Shown: piece after piece, positions 49,400-60,554 of the stretch
Position numbering within the stretch: position 1 is the stretch's first letter
How the letters are laid out: each line of letters starts with the position of its first letter
Assembly (NCBI GenBank): GCA_037893245.1
Contig: JBAIAA010001585.1
Span: 1-64,000, forward strand
DNA from: Crossaster papposus
Taxonomy: Eukaryota; Echinodermata; Asteroidea; Velatida; Solasteridae
DNA length: 64,000 bases
Direction of reading: 5' to 3'
The notes under the pieces: model-generated
The model's input: only the letters and a program-made list of their open reading frames with translations
Told to the model about the DNA's origin: nothing
The model's database searches: none
Program-made: the position numbers and the translations under genes

Positions 49400-49670
49400 G
49401 TTCCGCAGAGCGTGGGTTCGAGTCCCGGTGTCGACACGTGTGTCCTTAAGCAAGGCAATTAAACCACTATTGCTTCGTCCTTCGGATGGGACGTAAAGCT
49501 GTAGGTACCGTGCGTTGTGTAATGCACGTAAAAGAACCCAGTAACACTCTTCGCTAAGAAGAGAAGGGGTTCGCCCCGGTGTTCCTGGCAGTGCCTCGGA
49601 ATAGGCAACTAGATAGATGGCGCTTTACAAATGCATGATCATGATCATCATCATCATCATGTACATGTAC
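49400..49670 (+). mobile_element. tRNA-derived SINE, 5' truncated
   Basis: GGGTTCGAGTCCCGG (about 49,411-49,425) is a good polymerase III B box of a tRNA head; no A box is visible upstream, so the 5' end is lost or worn. The body has CCTTAAGCAAGGCAATTAAA, TCGTCCTTCGGATGGGACGT and GTAATGCACGTAAAAGAACC. It ends AGATGGCGCTTTACAAATGC followed by an ATC-type tail. Confidence 0.8.
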
Positions 49671-49689
49671 ATAGACAACATTTGTAAGT

Positions 49690-49955
49690 GACATGAAAAA
49701 AATGTAAGTCTCAAGCATCCTTGAAAATCATGGCACCTGGTGTGCTGTCATTTTTTGGAAATATTTAAGAAATAACAAAATAATTGTCAGCAGATCATCT
49801 TTGAAAAAAAATGACTATTTTCAAATAACCCCTCCCCCCCCCCCCCCCACCTCCCCTTTATTAATTGTAAATTAGTTTGTGATTGGTTACATAATTTGTA
49901 AATGGGTGCAAACCAGCTAGTCTGGTTCCCTAGCCTGATAAGGCTCCCCCTGGTA
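49690..49955 (+). repeat. Dispersed repeat, copy 3 of 3 (3' end missing)
   Basis: GTCTCAAGCATCCTTG, GGTGTGCTGTCA and GGGTGCAAACCAGCTAGTCT match the other copies. The complementary arm of the terminal hairpin is absent. A C15 run (49,834-49,848) sits inside. Confidence 0.65.
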
Positions 49956-50442
49956 TTCTCTGTGAAAGTTGGGATTTACAACCACAAAATCACTTTCCTC
50001 GAGTGTCAATTGAAAAAACAATTCTTGGGAACTATTCAATTTCAGAGATCCCCCCAGCATGTTGCCCGTGCACAGCCACAGCCACATCCACATCCAATTA
50101 TTGTCGTCGTTTGCAAATATGGCTACAGCAGAATACGGTTGACAAACAAAGAACTACAGATTGTCTGAGAACATTTACATACAAATATTGGCCAAAAAAC
50201 AACAAATTATTGGCGACAGCTGTCTCAAGCGAGTTGTCTGTTCATGTAAAATAATACGCGTCATTAACTTTAATGATTTTCTTTTTCTTCAGGTTGTGCA
50301 GCTGCTAGTTTATGCTCAAAATTGTTTGTCCACAACAAAATATTAGAATTATATTTAATTGCCACTAGCAATTATTATAGTGGTAGACAAACTGTCTGCC
50401 AATGTGGTGGGTGGTACAAAATATATATTGAGACACTAAAGT

Positions 50443-51554
50443 TTAAAGGTGGGACACACTATTGGTAATTGATTTGGGGGGTTGTATTTTATAGTAAATA
50501 TCGTTTTAACTGACCTGTTCGAAGTTTTACAATCTAAAGCCATGTTCGCACTGGACTTAAAATGATAAAACGTACCTAGACGATGGGTCCTTTTCCCATT
50601 TTAAGTCCAGTGCGGACAGCCTAGGACGTTTTCCTCTTAGGTACTTCTCCCGAGTCCAGTGGGTACTTCTACCGGCCAACTGCTGCCCGGGAAAACGTCC
50701 CTGGTCACCTTTCCCTAGACGATAAGTCCAGTGCGAACAGTGCGACCCGGTAAAAGCGTCCCAGGAAAACGTCCACCCGGCCCTCCAGTGCAAGGTCACG
50801 CTATACAAGGCACTGCGCATGCGCTCTTTGCATTGTTTCCCTGCGGGCACGCTGATACATGCAAATCGCATCGTGATCACATTCGCACGTGGTTCTGCAA
50901 AAAGATTACGTAGAGTTGGGGTTCCTTTGGTCAATATTATGGCAGATATTATTAATGATACAGTCGGAAGTTTGATTGGTGCTACTAGTGCATCATTTCC
51001 AAATGATAATAAAGAACGACAACGGATGCAATACCGTACGTACGATGGAATGGCGTCAATGATTTGATCGGGGAAAAAAGCGCGCACGCGCGATCGCGAA
51101 TGGGTACCCTGGGGTCAATGCAAAAAGGTCACGCAAAGCGCCCTCACGAGTCATTATAATGACAGCTTGGCTACTTCTCCCACGGTCTCGGTAAATTTTT
51201 CCTGTGTCGAAAGTCCAAGTGCGAACAGTGGTAACATTTGACCATTTTTTATTTTACCATCGTCTCAGTAAAACCTTCCCCAAAAAAAGTCAAGTGCGAA
51301 CACGGCTTTAGATGCCGAGAAAAATGCAGGAAAAACAGCATTAGTTTTCAAGTGGCGTCAGGCAGTTGTTCTTATTTTTTTCGCGATCGCCGGACGGCGA
51401 TTGTGATTTTTTGGGGGGAAATCTTAATTTTCCGTAACATTTTGGTGGTTGCCTAGAATCATTATTTACTTTTAAATAAGTAAAATATTTCTTAATAATT
51501 TGGTAGTGAAAAAATTAGATATCTGCAAATGGTGTATCCTACATATACCTTTAA
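50443..51554 (+). mobile_element. TTAA-flanked MITE family A, copy 7, interrupted
   Basis: The left part (50,443-50,534) runs from TTAAAGGTGGGACACACTAT to GAAGTTTTACAATC. The right part (51,311-51,554) resumes at GATGCCGAGAAAAATGCAGG and ends ATGGTGTATCC plus a worn end with TTAA. In copy 4 these two points are adjacent (ACAATCATGGATGCCGAG), so the 776 bp between them were inserted. Confidence 0.9.
50535..51310 (+). mobile_element. Inverted-repeat element family B, copy 2 (long form, nested)
   Basis: Left TAAAGCCATGTTCGCACTGG, right CAAGTGCGAACACGGCTTTA. TA flanks both sides of AAGCC/GGCTT, consistent with a TA-type target duplication, though the TIR could include it. It is longer than copies 1 and 3 because of an extra segment at about 50,882-51,098, in which an ATG at 50,939 opens 42 codons beginning MADIINDTVGSLIGATSASF. 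The extra segment may be a relic of the parent element's transposase gene; I recognise no domain. Confidence 0.88.
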
Positions 51555-54500
51555 TACCACATATAGTGTCGATAGTTGATCCGAATCATATTAATTGGAT
51601 CCTGCTTATGAGGTGGGTTCGAAAGATCCAAGATGGCAATGTGCGAGACGGGCGAAGAGAAACAAAATATTATTTTTGAAATGAACTTTTATGACAATAT
51701 TTCTTCATTATTTTTTCAGAATGTATTTTCATAAATAAAAATAGTACTGATTGAATTTTAACGGGCATTTTCAGATAGTTTAATCACAAATAATGCCTAC
51801 AAAATTTGAAGCAGTCCGAACTTGACGTGCTTTTTGTATGAAACAAACGAGCCCCTAATGGTGATGATATTTTGGTGATAATATCGATTAGGGGACAGCA
51901 ACGTGACATCGGCCAGCACAGTGAAGAATCCTCTTTAGTTAGAGAGCACGGCTTGTGATAGTTGTAGAGAGCTTTTGAGATGTCATATGCGATTTCGGAA
52001 GAGTAAAAAAAAAGGAAAAAAGGGGGCATACGAAATGCTCTGAAAGGCTGGAGTAAAGAATGATTGAAGGCAATCAATAAAAAACAGCATCCGAAATCAA
52101 AAAATCGGCAAAATCAAAGATTCGGCGAGTTTCCTTTTTTTTTGCTTTAATTGGCATCTTGCGAGAGTATAACTGAGATTTGGAAAATTTAGTGTGTCAT
52201 ACATTTATGTATAGTACAATTGTATAATTGTATAATCTCATGCAGCAATGTACCAGTACAATGTACCTGTATCAAGGCACTTAACTTTATAGTTACCGTA
52301 AAACTCACAGGTATAGACAGGCAAATTGCAGTAAAGTGTCTTGCCCAAGAACACCATGAATCACGCACAATGTACACGTATGGATTACGTGCAAGTGCAT
52401 TTCCAATGACAATAATTTGTATTTGGTTCAGAAACTTTACACGGATGTCAATTTAGCATGTGCAAGGGGAGAGGGAATTTAAATAGAAAAAAAAATAAAC
52501 AAAATCACTAACATAACATGGGGGTGGAGATTATTAAATACAGTCCCGCCACCCCCGCTATAAAACACGCTTTGCAAAACAAAACCACTCGTGCCGAAAC
52601 CGTTATTGATCGGATTTGTGAAAAAGTAATCTAAAACACATCTAAATTTTCATTAAACGAGGAAGGAGGCAAGAAGAAAGGAAAGGAAAAAGAAAAAAAG
52701 TCGAGTCGGGGAGGAAGAAAGTATTTTCAAGAATTTGAGGTTCTATTCCTCTTGACGGCCGCACATCAATTTCTAAGTGTGCTTTTCCTGTAGTTTTCTG
52801 ACTGAATGACCGACTGCACAACTATCGAGTTATCATCATCATCATCTCCTTTTTCATCGTGGCTACTGGGGGAAGGAAGAAAAAACGAAAGAATTGGGGG
52901 GAAAATAGAGGGGAAAAGAGCAAGGCAGAAGCTTCTAATGGATTGAAGACCGTCAAGTGTGAAATTGAGGGATTTCAAACTTGTCTGCCGGGAGACGCGA
53001 TCAGGAGGAAAGGCAGGGCAGGAAATGTTTGGACAGTCAGTAGTCGGTGTAATTACACGACCTGATGCTAAACCATGGCTGGCTGCTTTTTTTTCTTCTG
53101 TGTCTCCCAGCCATTAACCACGCCAGACTGGTATCCATTTACAACGGTGCCACTCAGGGGCAGGGCCGGCAGAACAACTATCAGCTTTCCCCACTTTTCA
53201 TGTCTCTCTTTAACATCTCTTTTACGTGATACCATACTGCAGCGAGCAATTTTGGTGGGAGCGATGTGAGTAAACTATGTGGGGAAGGGTGCAAATATAA
53301 TAAACGAGCATTTTGAGCCTCGGGCACGTACAGCGGGGCTCGGCAATAATCATAAAAACAATCGTTGTAATTAAAAGCTCCTGATTAAAAATATTTTTAA
53401 AAAGGCCCTTTAAGATGGCCGATATGCATAAAGTCTATAAATGCAAACTTCTGACTGAGATAATTTCTGGCCTGGAGGAACAAGTCTAGTGACATTTGGA
53501 CAACAGTTAGGGGAAGGGGGGCGAGGAGCAGATCTAATAAGCTTGAAGGCTCCAGCCTCCAGCAGACTTGAACATTGATGATGTTTATAACCAAAATGAC
53601 GACAGGTTTTTTTGCGAGGGCCCAGCCTGTCCTTAAACATATGTTCACGCACGAACCAGTATTGCACACGTGGTGTGGCGTTGTCCATTATAATTGTGCC
53701 CTTTCATGAGAGTCGTTGAATCACTCCACCTGCCATTTTGAAAAAAAGTTTGTCTGACTTTCTGTGGAATCGTACGGCAACTCTGTCACAAGTGAAACAG
53801 AAATTATATTCATTCACTTCAAGCAGAACACTGTGTGTTTTACTAACATTTTCAATCGCTACGCTACAACATACACGTACACCGCCTAAATTGAATGCGC
53901 GTGCTACGCTATCATTTTATTGCGCGAGTCGCAGGCTCAATCACAATCAAACTTTGTTATGAAATTGTCATAACTGAACTGTTGCGCAGCACAAACTTTT
54001 GCGCAATTTACGAAATAAACTGTGGCGCATGGGGACTTGCGTAAAGTTTTGCAACATCGGCTGCAGTTGATTGAACATGGAAGTCTGTCAAGTCAGGGGA
54101 CTATCGAGCTGTAGCTTCAAGCCTACTGAGAAAAACCCAGGATTTCGTAAACCTCTCTCACTTTTTTCCCAGCACACTTACCGATCCATCATCGACGATG
54201 GTTTTAACAAGCTCCTTATCCACCTTTCAGCAGGATTCAACACTAACACTCGCCTCATTGCCCCTCTGCATGGAACCCATTTAAAGGCAAAGTCACACAT
54301 TTATTTCAAGGGTGTTGATTGATGTCTGTAGTAGTAGAAAGCTGGATTTCTTTTTTTAAATTCTCCTCATCTGTTCCATCTAAAATCTTAATGCTCTTAA
54401 ATGTTTATATACAGGCATTTCCACAAAGTACATGTAACAATCTTAATTGTGAGTGTATCAACTTCATGCATGCCCAAGAGAGGGCGCAATTTGCCTAGCA

Positions 54501-54602
54501 ATGGTGCCTTCCTCAGTGGGACGTTCACATCACACAATCACACCAGCCGTAAATACTGGTACCCGTTTCCATCATGTACATGTACATGTACCACCATTCG
54601 CA
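51555..54602. other. Non-coding stretch, nothing certain
   Basis: Near 52,325-52,370 GTAAAGTGTCTTGCCCAAGA may be a reversed SINE-body fragment. Bases 52,800-53,330 have balanced composition without exon signals. ACATGT words occur at 54,427 and 54,574-54,592. The frames at 53,397-53,688 have no domain. Confidence 0.4.
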
Positions 54603-54902
54603 TTGTACAAAATGGTTAGAAAGTCGAGCACGTTTTTCAAAATGCTCCCATTTTAACCAAAATTTTTTTCCTGGGTTGAAATTTCGACCCAATATACCCT
54701 ATATTATACCCTAACCCAAACACTAACCCTAACCCACATCCTAATCCTAGTTTTTGAGTAATTTAATCAAAATCCAAAAATCTAATTCGTGAAATTCCCA
54801 ATGGAGACCTATTCATCTATAGAAATTTACCCTCCGGAGACGTTTTGTCTCCATTGTACACATTGTGTTCATGTCTCCAGAGGGTACCGTATTTCGCACC
54901 AC
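54603..54902 (-). repeat. Dispersed repeat family F with telomere-like core, copy 2
   Basis: Inverse orientation to 48,297-48,629. Contains ACCCTATATTATACCCTAAC and CACTAACCCTAACCCACATC at about 54,695-54,742, and ends GGGTACCGTATTTCGCACC. Close to copy 1 over the whole length. Confidence 0.9.
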
Positions 54903-56256
54903 TACATGGTACCAAATTTCTCGCACGTCCGCATAAACGTGATGCGCTGACAGAACATCCATGTGCGACTGGAATCACGAGCAGCACCTAAAGAGCTTGA
55001 TATTTGAGTCACAATTTTGACCCCTGGAATTCGTTCTCATGTTGATAATCGCAAACGATAACGTGCAGGTTGTTAAAAAACTTGTTTAACCTAGCAGGCC
55101 TGAATCCTTCAACTTTAGTATGATTTCCCACAAACCCTGAGAGGTTATGGTTAAAGGGTAGTTGTGTGGATTTGTATATGCTACTTTTAAACGCTCTTTT
55201 CAGCTACGTAACACTGCTTTCTTAAAATGTATTGTGTAGCGCAATTGAGTGTTTTTCAGGATTGAGTGTCCCTTTAAAATTCCCAAGGAAGAACAAAGAT
55301 TATGTTAAACCATCCTCCTGCACACATTATTATTATTATTATTACTACTAATGACTAACCTTTTCAAGTCCCAGGCAGACATACATGTAAAATGGACACC
55401 TTTAAAAAAGTACAATAAACTCACCACACATGAATTTACCACACATATTTTCTTCCTTTCTCCAGATGCGACGTTTTCGGCAACCGGCTTGGCAGGGTAC
55501 CGAGCGATAAAATGGCTATTCACAACGTGAGGTGATCATGCATGTTCGAGTTTTTTGTTGGTTTTTGTTTTTTTCTGCCACAAACCGCGCGTCAATACAT
55601 CCAGTGCACGAGTTATCATTCGTTGCCGACGCGCATACAACCGATCAATTCAGTTTGTTTGCAGATGTGTGCGAATGCATGCATTGTGGAGCTATCATTC
55701 ATGTATTCCACCCGGGTACATTATTTATGCGACGAGGGCTCATTATGGAGAATATCACGTGAATTCCCCCATTCGACTTATTATTTTTTTATTTTTTTTT
55801 ATCAACGAGGCAAAACAAATATGCTCGTGCCAGACGTGCATGTGAACAAAATGTGCAGTCGTGATAACATTTGTATAGTACAATCAATATGAACAGACTA
55901 ACAATAACAAAGGTATTGTCTTAATACATTATGCACAGAGATCAGAAGGGGGGGGGGGGGTCTAAAATACTAATTCTATCCATGACCAACTGCAGTATCA
56001 TGAAAAGTCAGGCAGATTGGGAAAAATATGATAGAATTGTTCACTTGATCATAAAAGCTTGAAACATGTAAAATATTTGTCTATAGTATATGCAATGCCA
56101 GCCATTTAGAAAATTGTGAAAATTGCTTGTCATTCTACCTACGTTTTTTTTTTCTTTTCTTCAAAGGACAAATCTGTGATGGCTCTGTAGCCAAATATCT
56201 ATCTCATGACTTGCATTACACTGTACATGTACTATGATTGTGTGCCAATGCTTGTA
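54903..56256. other. Non-coding stretch, nothing recognised
   Basis: A short (ATT)n run at 55,327-55,343 and a G12 run near 55,949. The overlapping forward frames at 55,532-55,892 have no domain and Phe-rich ends from T runs. Confidence 0.5.
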
Positions 56257-56644
56257 ATTGGTAGGATACATCATCGTTGGTAATTGCTTGAATTATCATG
56301 AATGGGTGGATTTGGGGGTTGTATTTTATAGTAAATATCGTTTAACTGGCCTGCCCGAAGTTTTACAATAATGGATGCTGAGAAAAGCAAGAAAAACGGC
56401 GTTCGTTTTCAATCGGCATCCGGTAGTGGTTCTTACGTTGCTCTTGTTTGTTCGCGATTGCCGTCAGGCAATCGTTAATTTGTTTTTATAAAATTCAATT
56501 TTTCAGAACAATTACAGGATATCTAGCGCAATCCTTTTGCCGGATGCCTATAATCATTATTTACTTTCAAATAAGTATAATATTTCCTAATAATTTGGTG
56601 TGTTTTTTTTCTCGATATTTGCAAATGGTGTATCCTACCTTTAA
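56257..56644 (+). mobile_element. TTAA-flanked MITE family A, copy 8 (full length)
   Basis: The left end is worn (ATTGGTAGGATACATCATCG), the right end intact (AAATGGTGTATCCTACCTTTAA). The centre has GTTCGCGATTGCCGTCAGGC. Close in length to copy 4. Confidence 0.9.
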
Positions 56645-56807
56645 ACACCAATCTTCCTGACTATAAACTTGAAAGCACACCCTTCTTTCCCATCCCAGAC
56701 CATGCACCAGCAAGCCACTTCACTCACTCAACAACAATGCCAATAGATTATAACCAGATGTCAACCCAATCACAACTCCAAATATCAATATTTTCTTCTT
56801 TTTTGTT

Positions 56808-56829
56808 GGGGGGGGGGGGGGGGGGGGGG
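56808..56829. repeat. Poly-G tract, 22 bases
   Basis: Uninterrupted run following TTTTGTT. Confidence 0.95.
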
Positions 56830-56893
56830 TTGAAAAAGGCAAGAAAATAATTGAACTGGTGGCACTGAACAACAGAGGGCAGTACATAAGGCT

Positions 56894-57100
56894 ACAGGGA
56901 CACTTCAAGCCTTTTCAAATCCTTGGCTCTATCTTCGTCTTCATCACTCTAGCCACATTTTGGTGCCTGTTGATGTGCTTCAGAAACATTCAATCGATTG
57001 ATTATGAACCCAAAAGTTACAATACCGGTATTACCTTTTGGTTTGCTTCTCAGCATTTTCTCAGTGATTCGGAAGTTGGAGGCGAAAACGAAGACATGAC
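56894..57100 (+). mobile_element. Small inverted-repeat element, second copy of the 6,082 family
   Basis: Shares AGCCTTTTCAAA, TCTTCGTCTTC, GTGCTTCAGAAACA, TTGCTTCTCAG, TCGGAAGTTGGAGGCGAA and AACGAAGAC with 6,082-6,323. The terminal GACCC is not found, so the right end is eroded. Confidence 0.6.
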
Positions 57101-58298
57101 TGACACGTTTTGTGTGCAAACAACCCCAACTATACAACTCCCCCCCCCCCCCCCCCCCCCCCCCCAACAAAACCAAAAAAAGGGTAGTACTTATTCTTCA
57201 GTTGATTTGTTAATGTACATGTACAGGTACATTATAACATTTTTGAAATATCAAACAAAAGACAAAAACTAAATGATCCAAACCCAAAAAGATAAAGTGA
57301 CAAAACAACAAACTACCAAAATTTGTTACGAAACAATTCAAAGCAAAGTACTTAACATGTCAATTAAACAAAGAAAAAAAGTCTTAAATGATTGCATTTC
57401 ATCTTAAAATCTGACCAAAAAAAAGCTTAACAAATTTTATCCCCCACCCTAAAAAAAACATAATTGCCAGGGCTTCTTTTAAACAAATTTTAGGTGAAAA
57501 AATGCCAATATTTACTCCCGATATCAACAGATTATTTTAAATTAATTGCCCCTCGCCGACACATATATAATTTCAAAGGTGTCAAGAAAAAAAAATGACA
57601 TTTTATTTACTACAATCAGATAAATCAGATAAGCAGATCAATGGAGCATTTAACAAAGAGAGAACAAAAAAATTAAAAACCAAAGCGACACGAATTATTA
57701 CAACCGATAAAATTTCAGCCACAATGGCAATCGTATGACAAATTAACACCCTCCATAAGTGGGCTCGGTACATTTGCTGATAAGCCCCACCGCCATTTAT
57801 TAGATCAGTCTGTTTGGTTTTTCAAATAAGGTTTCTCGTGATTAATGATAGGCGACTGATAACATAACAAAAGGCTAAAATTCTGTGTTATCACCGTCGA
57901 CAGCTCAAACAATATTTCCTTCTCTTTTTTTCTTTTTTTCATCTCTGCCGTGCGTAACACAAAGCCATTTCAGTCAATGGTGTGAACTGCAATGCCCTCA
58001 ACGAGTTTAACATCTTTGCCGTAAAAAGTACTTTTGGAATCACCGGCACAGGTGATAAACTACCACTACTCCGCACTACAAAAAGAGCTGGGTGTCAAAT
58101 AATCTACATGTAGGACCGATCCAATAAATGAATAAAGTACAGCAACATGTAGGTGTACTTTATTTGGTTTACCGCAAACTCAAATTGTACTTTTCTTTTC
58201 AACAAAGATCAATTTTTGCTCCACTCATAAAAAAAATTACAGCATCATTTAAATACAAATTTAATTAAATCAAGGTCGTATCAAGTCTTCCCCCTCCC

Positions 58299-58299
<1 letters not shown>
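57101..58299. other. Non-coding stretch with GATA-type words
   Basis: C26 at 57,140-57,165. Bases 57,610-57,880 contain CAGATAAATCAGATAAGCAG, TTGCTGATAAGCCCC, ATTTATTAGATCAG, ATTAATGATAGG and ACTGATAACATAAC, a local cluster of GATAA words in otherwise ordinary sequence. It may be a regulatory element; this is inference. Confidence 0.35.

Positions 58300-58330
<31 letters not shown>
58300..58330. repeat. Poly-C tract, 31 bases
   Basis: Uninterrupted, preceded by CCCCTCCCT. Confidence 0.95.
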
Positions 58331-58333
<3 letters not shown>

Positions 58334-59431
58334 CCGAAAAAAATAAATAAATAAATTAGGCCACATCAGTAGCAGGCATATATTCATGTTAATAGTTTAC
58401 ACTTCCCTCTTTCATATGGCAGAATATTAGCGATAGCCGTAACACACACACAATCACACAAAAAAAAAGACACTTTAATCAAACAAAACGAAAGTCTCAT
58501 TATAACGGTTCAGTGTTCTCTATCAAACGCAACAGGGGCCTCGTATCAAACCCTGACAGAAGGAACAGTCGCTGGGACTGACAGCCGTGAAAGCAAATGA
58601 AAAAGCAAAAAAAAAAAAAAAAAAGGAAAACTGAAAAGCAAATACGGAGCATTGAGGGTGTGAGGCGATGCCTCTCAGATACAAGACAGCAACACAAAGA
58701 CCGGGCAAAATTCATTTCCTGCGCAGAGTGGAAACCCGATAGGTCTCCCTCTCTCTCTCCCCCATTTTTTTCCTTCGGTTTTCAGGGGATCTTGGTCCGA
58801 AGGAGGAAAAGAGGAAGGAGGAAAAGAGGAAGGAGAACGATAAGAGCAGAAGAGCTCTCGGGCGAGTCTGGAGGAGCCCTTGTCATCGTGTGTGCTTTCC
58901 AGCTCCGGAGAAGCAAATAAAAAAAAAAATACGTAGATAGAATGCAGTGTTTGATGGGAGCAATATATAGCGCTTCTGGTAAGAGTGAATTGTTGACAGT
59001 TCACAGTGAAATCTGTGCAACCTTTACAACAGTGTGGATTGCAAGATTTCCAAAACGTGTTTATTCACTGTTCTTCTGTGCCAAACGGTACTGTACATAT
59101 GCACGTACTGTTCATGTGAAAGTTTCGTTTTACAAAACGCGATATCAATCCATTTTAAAAAGATGAAAAATCTTAGTGGTTTTTGAAAATCTAAGAAATA
59201 AAAAAAACACAACAGCCGTTTTTAAAAGCTGTGTTTAAAAGCTTGTACTTAATGTAAAGATATTATTGACTCTAAACTCCCTGGGAAAAAAAGTTATACA
59301 AAAACTCCAAAGATGCCCTCCAAAGATGCATCCCAGAGATGCATTTGTTTTTTTATTTGTACATGTCGTTGGTTCAAAGTCAATATCTCAGAATATATTG
59401 TTTTTCTTATAATGTACAGCATTCACAGACC
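58331..59431. other. Non-coding stretch, nothing recognised
   Basis: An A-rich run near 58,605-58,625 and a tandem GGAGGAAAAGAGGAA duplication at about 58,801-58,832. The frames at 58,597-59,004 on both strands are compositional. Confidence 0.5.
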
Positions 59432-59983
59432 TAAAGCCCTGTTCGCACTGGACTTAAAATGATAAAACGTACCTAGACGATGGGTCCTTCTCCCATTTTA
59501 AGTCCAGTGCGGACAGCCCAGGACGTTTTCCTCTCAGGTACTTCTCCCGAGTCCAGTGGGTACTTCTACCGGCCAACTGCTGCCCGGGAAAACGTCCCTG
59601 GTCCCTTTTCCCCAGACGATAAGTCCAGTGCGAACAGCGCGACTCGGTAAAAGCGTCCCAGGAAAACGTACCACCAGGGATCCAGTGCAAGGTCACGCTA
59701 TACAAGGCACTGCGCATGCGCTCTTTGCATTGTTTACGTGTGGGCACGCTGATGCATGCAAATCGCATCGTTATCGCATCGAATGGGTACACCGGGGTCA
59801 ATGCAGAAAGGTCACGCAAAGCGCCCTCATGAGTCATTATAATGACAGCTCGGCTACTTCTCCCACGGTCTCGGTAAAATTTTCCGAACAAGTGCGAACA
59901 GTGGTCACATTTGACTATTTTTTATTTGACCATCGTCTCAGTAAAACCTTCCCCAAAATAAGTCCAATGCGAACACGGCTTAA
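59432..59983 (+). mobile_element. Inverted-repeat element family B, copy 3
   Basis: Left TAAAGCCCTGTTCGCACTGG, right CCAATGCGAACACGGCTTA. It carries the same internal echoes of the end as copy 1 and lacks the 217-bp extra segment of copy 2. The overlapping 145- and 147-codon frames on the two strands follow from the element sequence and share no known domain. Confidence 0.9.
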
Positions 59984-60320
59984 GAGTAAGACTTTGTAAG
60001 GTTAATTGTCGAGCATCATTCTTTAGATTTTGAGATGTTGCTCCTTCAAATGATAAAATAAATACACAATACCTTTCATGTTTACAACACACTCTATACA
60101 TTTAAACAGCAGAAGTCATGCCAGTAACCTTGACAGTCTTTGAAACATTACATTTGTTTTAGCACCACTGACCACAATCAATATATACTATTGATTGTAA
60201 TCAGTGCACAGCGCCCAACTGGATGACTGGCTATTGACAAAAATATCTAGCAGAGCATGTACACATAGACAACACAACCCAACCAAATGTGTGCGAAAAA
60301 TGTCAGAGGAAAAACAAAAT
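59984..60320. other. Non-coding flank between two elements
   Basis: AT-rich with a near-palindrome CAATCAATATATACTATTGATTG around 60,176-60,199. Nothing else recognised. Confidence 0.5.
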
Positions 60321-60554
60321 CCCCCCCCACAGTAGTGTGGTAGGGGTCTACGAACGAATACTTACCTGTAGAGCCACTACATTATGCATAGTCCTAGCCG
60401 GCAGGCGTCAACGCTAAGATTTTTCTCACAATAGCGCCCTCTGTTGACCCTTCCCACAGTGCCCCGCGGTATGAGCGCCATGTTGGCATCCTCTTTTCTC
60501 GTGCGTGCTAAAGCACAACCACAAGATCGAGAATAAGTGGGGAGGCGGGGGGGA
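60321..60554 (-). repeat. DIRS terminal repeat (element 3' end)
   Basis: The outermost 54 bp (60,321-60,374) starting CCCCCCCCACAGTAGTGTGG are perfectly complementary to 60,555-60,608. A 30-bp stretch (60,360-60,389, ACTTACCTGTAGAGCCACTA then CATTATGCAT) recurs in the same orientation at 60,624-60,653. Just outside, AAAACAAAAT is ordinary flank, so the terminus is at or near the poly-C start. Confidence 0.8.
60358..60368 (-). promoter_or_regulatory. Consensus 5' splice site in the DIRS terminal repeat
   Basis: The minus strand reads CAGGTAAGTAT, fully complementary to the first 11 bases of U1 snRNA. An inverted copy is at 60,561-60,571 on the plus strand, and a one-base variant is at 60,622-60,632 on the minus strand (CAGGTAAGTAG). 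Whether they are used is unknown. Confidence 0.5.

Noticed and set aside
50557..51087. 176-codon minus-strand frame
   Set aside because: It spans the boundary between common family B sequence and the extra segment, and mixes the antisense of both. The plus-strand 42-codon frame is the better candidate within the extra segment.
59454..59999. 145- and 147-codon frames
   Set aside because: They lie inside a family B transposon whose other copies break the frames; they follow from the inverted-repeat sequence.
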